Assembly (NCBI GenBank): GCA_964350315.1
Contig: CAYGJD010000001.1
Span: 124,001 to 188,000 of the forward strand
DNA length: 64,000 bases
Direction: 5' to 3'
Source: JAJZEO01 sp964350315
GTDB lineage: Bacteria; Chlamydiota; Chlamydiia; Chlamydiales; 2-12-FULL-49-11
Within the stretch, counting starts at the first letter, position 1. The number at the start of each line of letters is the position of its first letter. Shown here one piece after another: positions 17,780 to 25,793 of the stretch. Below the pieces are notes generated by a model. That model was not told the DNA's origin and made no database searches. It worked only from the letters and a program-made list of their open reading frames with translations. The translations under genes and the position numbers were made by a program.

Positions 17780-18457
17780 ATGAGAATCGAATGTTATCAC
17801 TTTTTCTTTCACCCCCTTCATGAGGACCACTCTACAGGGAAGCAATGTTTAGCAGTTATTACCGCTGTTGCTCTTGCGGCTATAACATTGGGCGTCTATC
17901 TTTTAGTCGCTTGTGTTGTGCGGTTAATTGAAAAGGTGTTTTTTTTGCCAAAACTCGATACAACGAAAGAGGTTGCGGAAGATAAAGTAACCAAAGTGGA
18001 GAAAGTGAAAGCGAAGCAGGCAGACCACTTAGAAAAGTTAAAGGTTTTAGCAAGTCAAGGTGGTTGGAGAAACCTAGCAACTCACACATCACATATTGAT
18101 AGTGGATTTGATTGGTGGATGTTTCCTGTCAGTCGTTCGTCAAATGGCTATGGTGAGGGGTATGCTGTCACTAAAGATGATGTCTCCGTTTTGATGCTTG
18201 ATGATGAGTTTATGGAAAGTTATCGAGAAGGGGTCATTCTTGTTGCAAAATCTTGGGGATGGAATCTTGAGACACTAGCTGATGAAACGTGCAATGAGAG
18301 AAAATGGACTGGATATGGCGTTCGTCTTGGTAAAATGCTTTCTTCTCTAAGACTTTTTGGAGAAACAAAATTACGGACTATTTTGATTGACTTTGTTCAA
18401 AAAAGAGGTGATCCCTCACGCCTTGCAAGTTGGATACAAAAAGAGTTAAATCGTTAA
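17780..18457 (+). CDS. Hypothetical protein with one membrane segment
   Basis: 225 residues. The N-terminal 'HFFFHPLHEDHSTGKQCLA' precedes one strongly hydrophobic segment (about residues 24-50), followed by a charged Lys/Glu-rich linker and a soluble C-terminal domain with several Trp ('GFDWWMFPVSRSSNGYGEGY', 'KSWGWNLETLADE', 'ERKWTGYGVRLGKML'). I do not recognise the domain. The N-terminal pattern of a short HP-rich stretch, then one hydrophobic segment, recalls families of chlamydia-like bacteria. A strong -10 element sits seven bases before the ATG, so the message may be leaderless. The stop overlaps that of the convergent symporter gene. Confidence 0.6.
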   Translation: MRIECYHFFFHPLHEDHSTGKQCLAVITAVALAAITLGVYLLVACVVRLIEKVFFLPKLDTTKEVAEDKVTKVEKVKAKQADHLEKLKVLASQGGWRNLATHTSHIDSGFDWWMFPVSRSSNGYGEGYAVTKDDVSVLMLDDEFMESYREGVILVAKSWGWNLETLADETCNERKWTGYGVRLGKMLSSLRLFGETKLRTILIDFVQKRGDPSRLASWIQKELNR

Positions 18458-20892
18458 TTTTGCGTCTTTCTCACTAATTTTGAATAGACGTTATCTGCAG
18501 GGCTTTCTTCTGGACTCAGAAGAGAGGCAATATAACCAAAAATAAATGTTGAAGCTGTGGATATAGTTAGAAGAAGTAAAAAGTGTGTGTGTGCATATTT
18601 GTGATAGAAGAAAATGAAGATTGTTGAAGAAATTAGCCCTATTATCACGCCTCTAGAATTAGCTCTTTTAGTTAAAATTCCGAGCAGAAAAATTCCACTT
18701 ACAGAACAAAGTGTGTAAGCAATAGTTATATCATAGTGGTCTAAAAAAGAAATGATTTTGAATTTTGAGAGGAAGAGGGAATAAGATGTTCCTAAAACTC
18801 CGACAAGAAGAGTAGTCCATTTTGCGATCTTAACCGTACTTAGATCGTTTTTGTTTTTTCTCAATCGCGCATAAAAATCGTTTGAGACTGTTGTTGCAAT
18901 AGCATTCATAGAACTATCTAGCGTTGACATAGCTGCCGCAAAGATCCCTGTGATCAAAATGCCTGAAACACCTGGTGGAAGTCTTGAAATGATATAGTGA
19001 GCAAAAATATTGTCAGTGAGTTGCATACCAGGATCTAGCATTTCTGGAAATTTTCTGTAATACACATAAAGTGCAGTACCAAGAAAGTAAAAAAGCCCTC
19101 CCATGAACGCACAAAGGATGACATTTAACCAGATACTCTTCCTGGCCGATGCTTCATCTTTCACTGTCAGGTAGCGTTGAACGGTTGCTTGATCTGCCCC
19201 GTAGTTAACGATGTCATAGCTAATGCTAGAAAATAGAATTACCCAAAAAGTGGGCCTTCTGAGATCAAGAGCAAAATCAAAAATTTTAATCTTATCATGT
19301 TCAAAAGCGATTGCAAAAATGTCGGATAGATTCATTTGACAATCTAGCACTATGAAGAAGATTCCAAGTATAGCTGCGAGGATGAAAATAGCTACTTGCA
19401 TGACATCTGTCCAGATGACGGCTTCTATGCCGCCAAGAGTTGTGTATAACACACTTAAACTTCCCATGGAAATGATACACAGAGGAATAGACCATCCAGT
19501 AATGAATGATAGAGCAATCGCTGGAAGGTAGAGAACAATGCCGATGCGCAAAAGTTCGAATATAATAAAAATTCCTGCTCCTATAAGTCGAATTGTAAGG
19601 TTGAATCGATTTTCAAGGTATTCATATGCTGTTGTGACTTGAAGGCGTCTAAAGAAGGGGAGGAAGCCATAAAGGATCAGTGGTATTACAAGGATTAAAG
19701 TCATGTCCATTACAAGGTATTGCCAATCTGAAGCAAATGCTTTTGCGGGGACAGCTAGAAAATTAAGGGTGCTGATTTCTGTTCCTAAAATCGATAGTCC
19801 TGCTGCCCACCAGGGAATTGTCATATTTCCTTTAAAGTATTGAAGTGGTGTTTGCTTCTTTTTAAGGAAAAAATATAGGCCAATAAGAATCAGGACAAAT
19901 AAATAAGTGATTAAAATCACTGAATTGAGAAAACCAAATGTGTAGGATTGTTTTGCTGTGTGAAAGAAAATAACAGAGTCATCTTTTGAAGGGCCAAAAT
20001 ATGTGATATCTTTTTGGTTGACAATGGGACGACCTTTCATTTTCTCAATATTAGGAGAGTCGATTTGAGTCCAGGTGTCAGTCACTGTGTGGTAAGAAAA
20101 AAAGGTCTCAGCATTTATATAAATGTGATTTGCTCCAGAGGGGGCGGCAAATAGATCTTCTGCTGTAGAGGGGATTGGACCGAAAGTGCTCCATTCAGCT
20201 AGTTTTTCATCATAGATATACCCATCATCTAAAGGCTCTTTTGTGATTGGATCCTGACCCCCAAATACATAAAGAGCGTCTCTTAGGCCATTGCTTTGGG
20301 CAACGATTGCAGCGTTGATTCGAGGCGGACCTGGTAAGCATGTGCGAATGACCCATTGAGGGTTAGTTATAGAATCGAGGTTCAATTCAAGAAGGTATCT
20401 ATTTGGCATCTGGCATTGAGTGTCGTATACGCCTCCGATAAGGAATATTTTCTTTCCGATACGTGTTGCTGATGCGTGAGCAAGAGGGAAGGGGAGAGGA
20501 GGCATTGTTGCAAATTCTATGTATTTTTTTTCGCTATTCCACTTGAGTAAGATTGCATCATTAAAACAAGTTTGCTCATTACAACCGCCAAGGCATAAAA
20601 CTCCATTATCCATTGAGATACTAGCGCCGTGTGCTAGAGGAAATGGAAGACATGTATTTTGGCGGATATATTTTCTAGAAGAGGCGTATTTTGTTCTTTC
20701 AACAACAATAATATCGCTTTGTATTGTTTGGTCTCTTACACCTCCTGCAATTATTAATGCGTTGCCAGTCGCTCCAATAAATGATCCTTGCGTCCCTGAT
20801 TCGTAAAGAGGTTGGTGAACTTGAATATCAAATCCAAAAAGGGATGAGTTTAGAAAAAAAAAGATGAGCAAAAATCGTTTCATAAGTTTCAT
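18454..20892 (-). CDS. Kelch propeller fused to sodium:solute symporter
   Basis: 812 residues. A signal peptide (about 1-21) precedes a domain with repeated Kelch motifs, about residues 22-320 ('GSFIGATGNALIIAGGV', 'GVLCLGGCNEQTCFNDAIL', 'KIFLIGGVYDTQC', 'DALYVFGGQDP'), which would fold outside the inner membrane. From about residue 325 on it is an SSS-family Na+/solute symporter with roughly 13 hydrophobic segments, including 'LGTEISTLNFLAVPAKAF' and 'GIFAAAMSTLDSSMNAIAT'. Fusions of a YjhT/NanM-like cyclically permuted mutarotase to an SSS carrier are known; that family acts on sialic acid. The solute here is therefore plausibly a sialic acid or similar sugar. No catabolic genes lie nearby. 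Confidence 0.85.
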   Translation of the reverse strand: MKLMKRFLLIFFFLNSSLFGFDIQVHQPLYESGTQGSFIGATGNALIIAGGVRDQTIQSDIIVVERTKYASSRKYIRQNTCLPFPLAHGASISMDNGVLCLGGCNEQTCFNDAILLKWNSEKKYIEFATMPPLPFPLAHASATRIGKKIFLIGGVYDTQCQMPNRYLLELNLDSITNPQWVIRTCLPGPPRINAAIVAQSNGLRDALYVFGGQDPITKEPLDDGYIYDEKLAEWSTFGPIPSTAEDLFAAPSGANHIYINAETFFSYHTVTDTWTQIDSPNIEKMKGRPIVNQKDITYFGPSKDDSVIFFHTAKQSYTFGFLNSVILITYLFVLILIGLYFFLKKKQTPLQYFKGNMTIPWWAAGLSILGTEISTLNFLAVPAKAFASDWQYLVMDMTLILVIPLILYGFLPFFRRLQVTTAYEYLENRFNLTIRLIGAGIFIIFELLRIGIVLYLPAIALSFITGWSIPLCIISMGSLSVLYTTLGGIEAVIWTDVMQVAIFILAAILGIFFIVLDCQMNLSDIFAIAFEHDKIKIFDFALDLRRPTFWVILFSSISYDIVNYGADQATVQRYLTVKDEASARKSIWLNVILCAFMGGLFYFLGTALYVYYRKFPEMLDPGMQLTDNIFAHYIISRLPPGVSGILITGIFAAAMSTLDSSMNAIATTVSNDFYARLRKNKNDLSTVKIAKWTTLLVGVLGTSYSLFLSKFKIISFLDHYDITIAYTLCSVSGIFLLGILTKRANSRGVIIGLISSTIFIFFYHKYAHTHFLLLLTISTASTFIFGYIASLLSPEESPADNVYSKLVRKTQN

Positions 20893-20983
20893 TACCTATC
20901 CTATTTTCGATTTTCCACGCAAGTGAGTTTACAGAAATGAATACACTGTTGATAATTCATCTAACAAAATACAAGGAGTAAAA

Positions 20984-21406
20984 ATGGAAATACAATCTGT
21001 ACGTGATGGGGCAATTTTTTTTGCAGACAAAGCATCATTTCGCGTCCCTTCTTTTGCTGATGAGTTTCTCAGGAAAATAGAAGAGTTGTATGGTGCAAAA
21101 TTAGATCCCAAGAAGGTGACAAATAGCACGACATTTGGCAATGGTACAGGAAAAGTTAGCATATTAAGTTTTGGACCTTCAGTCACTCTTTTGGATAACC
21201 GAAAAGTAGAGCTTGAGTTAAGAAAAGTTGTGGATGTCAAGTCAGGAAAAGACTTCACCTTACATAGAGACGTGTCAAGCGTCGTGGCATTCGTCTTTGA
21301 CAGATCCAAGGCCTGTTTAGTTTATAAGCTTCACGGCGCCTTTGAAGCAGTCAGAATCGAGCCAAACGGAAATAACTCTTGGCGAGCGACTTACGACCTT
21401 CCTTAA
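20984..21406 (+). CDS. Small hypothetical protein
   Basis: 140 residues, no signal peptide or membrane segment. A good Shine-Dalgarno (AAGGAG) lies just before the ATG, so the gene looks real. The sequence is mixed alpha/beta ('FADEFLRKIEELYGAKLDPK', then several beta-like stretches). I recognise no family and the neighbours give no clue. It is divergent from the symporter gene, with 91 bases between them. Confidence 0.55.
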   Translation: MEIQSVRDGAIFFADKASFRVPSFADEFLRKIEELYGAKLDPKKVTNSTTFGNGTGKVSILSFGPSVTLLDNRKVELELRKVVDVKSGKDFTLHRDVSSVVAFVFDRSKACLVYKLHGAFEAVRIEPNGNNSWRATYDLP

Positions 21407-21539
21407 CTAAGATTATTGCATTTATTACTCTGTTGGCGCCTACTATAGAGGAAGTGGTGAGTTAGAAAAATCACATTAACGTAAGTCACACGATATGAGG
21501 GTGATGTCTCAATTTTAATCTAATTGGTAGACTGAGCAT

Positions 21540-21956
21540 ATGCAAAAGAAGAAAAAAACAAACCTTGTTGTCAAACGCTCTACAGCGGGGCTTGGTCTAT
21601 TTACAAAAAAGCCAATTAAGCAAGAAGAGCTTATTATTGAGTATAAAGGAAAACGAATCACTCAAGAAGCAGCTGAAAATTCATCAGGAAAATACTTTTT
21701 TGAACTAGATGATGACACGCTTATCGATGGAAAATCAAGAACCAATCTTGCTAGATATATCAACCATTCATGTCTGCCAAACTGCTACACAGACATTATT
21801 GAGGGTAGAGTATTTGTCTTCGCAAAAAGAAACATTAAAGAAGGGGAAGAGCTCACTTATCACTACGGAAAAGAGTATTTTAATGACATTATCAAGCCAC
21901 TTGGCTGTAAATGTACAAAGTGTCTGAAAAAATCTAAACAATCTAAACAATCTTAA
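21540..21956 (+). CDS. SET-domain protein lysine methyltransferase
   Basis: 138 residues, almost exactly one SET domain. Motifs in order: 'STAGLGLFTKKPIKQEELI' with 'IEYKGKRI', the SAM-binding and knot-forming 'RTNLARYINHSCLPNC', the catalytic-Tyr 'EELTYHYGKEYF', and a Cys post-SET motif 'GCKCTKC' that can bind zinc. The end is a short KQS repeat. Chlamydia trachomatis has a secreted SET protein (NUE) reported to methylate histones, so this may act on host chromatin or on the bacterium's own proteins. No secretion signal is readable. A second SET gene is at 57087-57662. Confidence 0.85.
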   Translation: MQKKKKTNLVVKRSTAGLGLFTKKPIKQEELIIEYKGKRITQEAAENSSGKYFFELDDDTLIDGKSRTNLARYINHSCLPNCYTDIIEGRVFVFAKRNIKEGEELTYHYGKEYFNDIIKPLGCKCTKCLKKSKQSKQS

Positions 21957-22018
21957 CCGCTTAAGCACATTAGACCTGTCCTGGTTATAATAAATTTAAA
22001 TTATAGCTCGGAATAATT

Positions 22019-22807
22019 ATGTCTAAAAAAAAGAAAAGTTGCGTTGGAGAAATTCCCTGTCCGTATAGCAGGTTAGGTGGAAAATGTAGAATTGCACAAA
22101 AAATTGTACCTTATTTTCCAGAACATGATCGCTATATAGAACCCTTCTTAGGTTCTGCTGCAATTTTCTTAAACAAGTGTCGCGTTGATGAGGAAATTGT
22201 TTCTGATCTTGAAGATTCCATCAATCAAATCATGAGAAATATTAAAAAAAGCGGAAAGACTTTTGATGTGATGAATGAAAAGAAGCCTTTTGATTTCCAG
22301 ACAAACAAGGCTAAGTGGACAAGATTTTATAAAACGCTTAAAAGCGGAAGTTCTGTACAACGATTGTACAAATCCCTCTATGTAATGTTAAATTCTTGGA
22401 GTGGAAATGGGAGAGCGTGGGGCGGAAAAAAGAGGCTTGGAAAAGTTTATAAAAGAAAGCTTGCTCTCCATCAAGAAAGATTGAAAAAAACTAAAATCTT
22501 GAAGCAAGACTATAAGAAAGTGATACAAAAATATGACAGAAAGGGGGCTTTTATCTACTTGGATCCTCCTTATGATGTAGCTACAATCAATTACTATGGT
22601 AGGATTGTCGATTTAGAAGAAATGAGGGATATCCTACTGAAAGTAAAAGGGAAGTTTCTGTTGAGCATTGATATTACAGAAAATACAAAAAAGCTTTTCT
22701 TACATCAAAAATTTCATTCGAAACGAATAAGAGTGCTCTATACTGCCGGCGGCGTGCGTAGGTATAAGTATGAGTATCTTATCTCAAACTATCCGTTAAA
22801 GAAGTAG
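22019..22807 (+). CDS. D12-class DNA adenine N6-methyltransferase (Dam-like)
   Basis: 262 residues. SAM-binding motif region 'RLGGKCRIAQKIVPYFPEH' leads to 'RYIEPFLGSAAIFLNK', and catalytic motif IV is 'AFIYLDPPYDVATINYYG' with the DPPY of N6-adenine methylases. The order (SAM motif first) fits the alpha/D12 group that includes Dam and many phage enzymes. No restriction endonuclease gene is adjacent, so this is an orphan methylase; GATC is a guess for its target. The Lys-rich start 'MSKKKKS' may aid DNA binding. A promoter-like TATAAT region lies upstream. Confidence 0.85.
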   Translation: MSKKKKSCVGEIPCPYSRLGGKCRIAQKIVPYFPEHDRYIEPFLGSAAIFLNKCRVDEEIVSDLEDSINQIMRNIKKSGKTFDVMNEKKPFDFQTNKAKWTRFYKTLKSGSSVQRLYKSLYVMLNSWSGNGRAWGGKKRLGKVYKRKLALHQERLKKTKILKQDYKKVIQKYDRKGAFIYLDPPYDVATINYYGRIVDLEEMRDILLKVKGKFLLSIDITENTKKLFLHQKFHSKRIRVLYTAGGVRRYKYEYLISNYPLKK

Positions 22808-22935
22808 GCACAAGTCGTGCAACACTGGCCCATTAGTTTATGGTAATATGAGTCCTAGGTAAAAATAGTTGCTATTTTTATTGAGTTATTTAAGGTGAGT
22901 ATTACTTGGAAGTTGTTTATCTATGGGGGAAGGGA

Positions 22936-23286
22936 GTGAAGCGTCTTATACTTTTAGCAATTGCAATGTTTAGCCTAGGTGAGTTGAGTGCAGCTCTGCC
23001 GCCTTTTGCTGAGAGTAAACGGGAGATAGAAGCAATTCTTTCAAGCCAAGAGATTAATCATTATCTTCCAAGTAGTGATATCATACACCAGATCATAAAA
23101 ACTCCTTCTGGATATATGATTATTACCAATAATCGGATTTTACCAGTCTCTATTCGGTACATGCCACGTCAAAACTATGGACCAGCAAGATTTGCAATTC
23201 GTTTTCATAAAGTAATAGAAACAAGTGCGAATAAGCCAGGTGAAGAAGAATTCACTGAATCAAACAGCGTTTACAATAATCGCTAA
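22936..23286 (+). CDS. Small exported hypothetical protein
   Basis: 116 residues from a GTG at 22936, chosen because a purine-rich GGGGGAAGGGA lies directly before it; an upstream in-frame TTG at 22906 would break the signal peptide. The N-terminus 'RLILLAIAMFSLGELSA' is a convincing signal peptide with cleavage after 'LSA'. The mature part is about 95 residues, polar, with a beta-like 'IIKTPSGYMIITNNRILPV'. The family is not recognised; probably periplasmic. Confidence 0.55.
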   Translation: MKRLILLAIAMFSLGELSAALPPFAESKREIEAILSSQEINHYLPSSDIIHQIIKTPSGYMIITNNRILPVSIRYMPRQNYGPARFAIRFHKVIETSANKPGEEEFTESNSVYNNR

Positions 23287-23293
23287 TATCGTA

Positions 23294-24043
23294 TTATTCG
23301 CGCAATCTCGACTCAAGAACTTCTAAAGCTCTAATCTGCGTTTCAGTCTCAACTGTTGTCTCAGATGTTGACGCTCGTTGATTGTATATTCTTAGATCAT
23401 TTTCTGCAGAGGGGTCGCACAAGCGCATGAAGGAGATGCTTGCAGCTACAAGGGGGGTTGTTAGATGTAGTTTTTGGTTAAAGTCAGTAATTTCTGCTTT
23501 TTGCTCAATTGGCGGTAAATCAACCTTCATTTGTATCTGTTGTCTAATAAGTAAAGAGCAAGCTGCAGTTCCTGACCTTCCGAAACCACCCCTGCAGTAT
23601 ATAGCAAGGTGCGAAGAATCTCTTACGGCGCTCTGAGCAATTTGGTGAACTTTATCCAAAATCTCTTGAGAGGGTGCAGTGTGGTCTTCTACATATAGAG
23701 CGTGAATGTATGCTTTTTCTTCTGGGTTCTGAAGCCAACGTCCCTGAATGAGAGAAAAGTCATCGCTGTCCATGGCAATTAGGTGTTTTGTGCCCATTGC
23801 TTGAAGTTTTGCAATTGTGGCCTTTGAATCAATACCTTCATCAACTTTTTTGCCGCTTCCGTATGGGCTGCCAAATTTTTCTGGGTGAGACAAAAGAGAT
23901 ACAATTAATGGTTTTCCATCAATTTTGACGATAAACTGTCTTAAATTTGCAGGATGTGTGCCAGCAGGACGAACAGATTCAACTATTTCCTTGGCGGTCG
24001 TAAGCATAACTAAGTCTTCAGGTCTATATGATAGTCTTTCCAT
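23294..24043 (-). CDS. Dual-specificity/tyrosine phosphatase-like protein
   Basis: 249 residues from the ATG at 24043; the frame also opens at a TTG 12 codons earlier, but that lacks support. The catalytic P-loop is 'IYCRGGFGRSGTAAC', which fits the CX5R(S/T) signature of cysteine phosphatases. An upstream 'LIAMDSDDF' may hold the general acid. There is no signal peptide. In intracellular bacteria such enzymes often act on host phosphoproteins or phosphoinositides, but that is inference. Another CX5R phosphatase, a lipoprotein, is at 44386-45222. Confidence 0.75.
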   Translation of the reverse strand: MERLSYRPEDLVMLTTAKEIVESVRPAGTHPANLRQFIVKIDGKPLIVSLLSHPEKFGSPYGSGKKVDEGIDSKATIAKLQAMGTKHLIAMDSDDFSLIQGRWLQNPEEKAYIHALYVEDHTAPSQEILDKVHQIAQSAVRDSSHLAIYCRGGFGRSGTAACSLLIRQQIQMKVDLPPIEQKAEITDFNQKLHLTTPLVAASISFMRLCDPSAENDLRIYNQRASTSETTVETETQIRALEVLESRLRE

Positions 24044-24191
24044 GAAGCATATTGTAGCATGATGGAGATAGAAACTCAAAGGTTCAAATAATTACTAATA
24101 GATGAGGGAAAGAGAGGGCAGATTAACTTCCGTTTATAACGTCTGATAATATATATTATGTTACATTTGGGGGTTTGTGATGATTATAGAC

Positions 24192-25262
24192 TTAAGAAAA
24201 TCGTATCGGTATCCAGATGGAAATCAGGAAAAAGACTCCAACCAAAATTACATATGAGCCAATAACCCACATCCATTTCTCGGACATTGACATATTTCCA
24301 TCCATTGCATGATTCATGTTGTGATGATCTGTCGAGTGTTCATGAGAATTCATTTCATGTTTCATTTTGTGATTATGTGAATGCATTTCATGGTTTATTT
24401 CATGATTATGTGGATTCGCTTCATGTGAATTTGTCATCACTTCTGTATGTATAATATGTTCTTTATTTGTGTTATGACCGTCTAGTTTTAGGTTTTTCTT
24501 TTGGGTGTCGCATTTGCACCTGCAGGAATTGCCCTGACCGTGCTTACAGCAACGATCTTCACCTGAGTGGTGTGATTGCTCATGTGAATGCGTTTTAGCG
24601 CCTCTATTGTGCGCGTTTTTCGACATCATTCCATGTTTTTCCTTTCGGCTGACCAAATATGAATTGATTGGGTATCCAATGATAAATCCACCAAAAGTTG
24701 CGATCGACATAATGAACCAAAATTCTAGATTTGATGGAGATGTGCCAGCTGGCCAAAAATGTCTTAAAATTACAACAAGTGGTAACATTCCAATCATTAC
24801 AAAGTTCATAGAAACAGTTTCTGCAAAAATTGTCTTAAGTACGGCTTGGCCATAGTTTCTATACATAGAAATCATAAACAATGCCTGAAAGATAAGAAGA
24901 CCAAAAATATAGGCAAAAAGATACTCAATGATTGTTTCAAGGCCGTTTGGAATGGCAAAAAAAGACATAAAGAATGCAGAGATAATGATACCAGTTGCAT
25001 CACCAGCGACGCAATGAATCTCTGATCCCAGCGCTTGCTTCCAATGAGCTTTTATGAATGCGTCATGCATTCCCGGCAAAGGCTGCCTGCATGATAGGAA
25101 ATAGAAAAAAAGGCCAATTGGGCCTGTATAAAGGATGACTAAAAACCAAGCAAAAGCCATTACCTTCATTGAAGGAGTGTTAACAAGCTGATCCCAAATG
25201 AGATAAATCGCGCTCGCCACCGTTAGTACAAACCAAAGCGACATGACTCCATCAAGAAACAT
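24192..25262 (-). CDS. DUF4396-type membrane protein with His/Cys-rich loop
   Basis: 356 residues from the ATG at 25262, preceded by a very strong GGGAGGGGAG; a longer frame upstream is not needed. About six hydrophobic segments fill residues 1-210 ('LWFVLTVASAIYLIWDQL' first). A hydrophilic stretch of some 115 residues follows, then a final hydrophobic helix. The hydrophilic part holds about 23 His and a Cys cluster ('DRCCKHGQGNSCRCKC'), with repeated NH/SH/EMxxH units like metal-binding loops of copper or zinc proteins. The membrane part fits DUF4396, a family I associate with metal-handling loci. Metal transport or sensing is likely; the metal is not known. Confidence 0.7.
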   Translation of the reverse strand: MFLDGVMSLWFVLTVASAIYLIWDQLVNTPSMKVMAFAWFLVILYTGPIGLFFYFLSCRQPLPGMHDAFIKAHWKQALGSEIHCVAGDATGIIISAFFMSFFAIPNGLETIIEYLFAYIFGLLIFQALFMISMYRNYGQAVLKTIFAETVSMNFVMIGMLPLVVILRHFWPAGTSPSNLEFWFIMSIATFGGFIIGYPINSYLVSRKEKHGMMSKNAHNRGAKTHSHEQSHHSGEDRCCKHGQGNSCRCKCDTQKKNLKLDGHNTNKEHIIHTEVMTNSHEANPHNHEINHEMHSHNHKMKHEMNSHEHSTDHHNMNHAMDGNMSMSEKWMWVIGSYVILVGVFFLISIWIPIRFS

Positions 25263-25320
25263 AACTCCCCTCCCTTCTAAGTCCTTATTAGGAGCAAGAA
25301 TCACTATTCTTGTCTATCTT

Positions 25321-25358
25321 GAAAAAAAAGGAATTTAGGCTATTTAACCTAAATTCCT
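25321..25358 (-). terminator. Terminator of the Cys-rich protein gene
   Basis: An 11-bp perfect stem (AGGAATTTAGG / CCTAAATTCCT, 25329-25358) with an 8-base loop is followed on the minus strand by a run of eight T. It lies ten bases after the stop of the gene at 25369-25650 and before the DUF4396 gene. Confidence 0.85.
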
Positions 25359-25368
25359 AATGCACGTT

Positions 25369-25650
25369 TTATTTTTTCTTTGTGCTTTTTGAAGCACATG
25401 AACAACCGTTACAATCTGCATAACAGCAGCTGCCTGGAGTGTTACAGTTTCCTGTACACCAAGCGTTACAATAGCAACATCCACTCAAAGCGTCCACTAC
25501 AAGAGCCTCTACTCCAGTGAATTCTTTGTGTCCCTCGTTGTTTGTTAATAGGTTGCTTTTTAGGTAAGCTAATACAATTTTTTTGTCTGATGCACTAAGG
25601 CTAGCAAGTGCGCCAGTGATTATTGTTACAGCTTTTGGTGTTTTGGCCAT
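25369..25650 (-). CDS. Small Cys-rich protein, possible peptide precursor or metal binder
   Basis: 93 residues from the ATG at 25650, which has AAGGAG before it; the frame continues 12 codons upstream without support. The first ~60 residues are helical and free of Cys ('LASLSASDKKIVLAYLKSN'). After 'VVDALSG' comes a 28-residue block with ten Cys, starting 'CCYCNAWCTGNC' and ending 'CNGCSC', then a Lys tail. There is no signal peptide. The layout resembles either a leader-core peptide precursor with cleavage after 'LSG' or a metallothionein-like protein. Terminators lie on both sides, so it is transcribed alone. I know no family that matches. Confidence 0.6.
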   Translation of the reverse strand: MAKTPKAVTIITGALASLSASDKKIVLAYLKSNLLTNNEGHKEFTGVEALVVDALSGCCYCNAWCTGNCNTPGSCCYADCNGCSCASKSTKKK

Positions 25651-25740
25651 GGCAATTTCTCCTTTTTTGTTTTTGCCTATAATCAAATTATAGCAATCAA
25701 GGAGGATTTAGATAAAAGTTGCTGATAATCAAAGCGCGAA

Positions 25741-25775
25741 AAAAAAGACCGTAGAATTTCTACGGTCTTTTTGGG
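25741..25775. terminator. Bidirectional-looking terminator
   Basis: A 15-bp stem (AAAAAGACCGTAGAA / TTCTACGGTCTTTTT) with a one-base loop lies just after the stop of the large coiled-coil gene. Runs of T/A on both sides give a terminator in both directions; the gene ending at 25794 on the minus strand is the likely user. Confidence 0.85.
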
Positions 25776-25793
25776 TCTTGATAGCAGTGAAGT

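Noticed and set aside
24182..24259. A 25-codon plus-strand frame with a GGGGG upstream, antisense to the end of the DUF4396 gene.
   Set aside because: Nearly all of it lies over the coding region of the larger gene and its composition is not protein-like; a chance frame is more likely.
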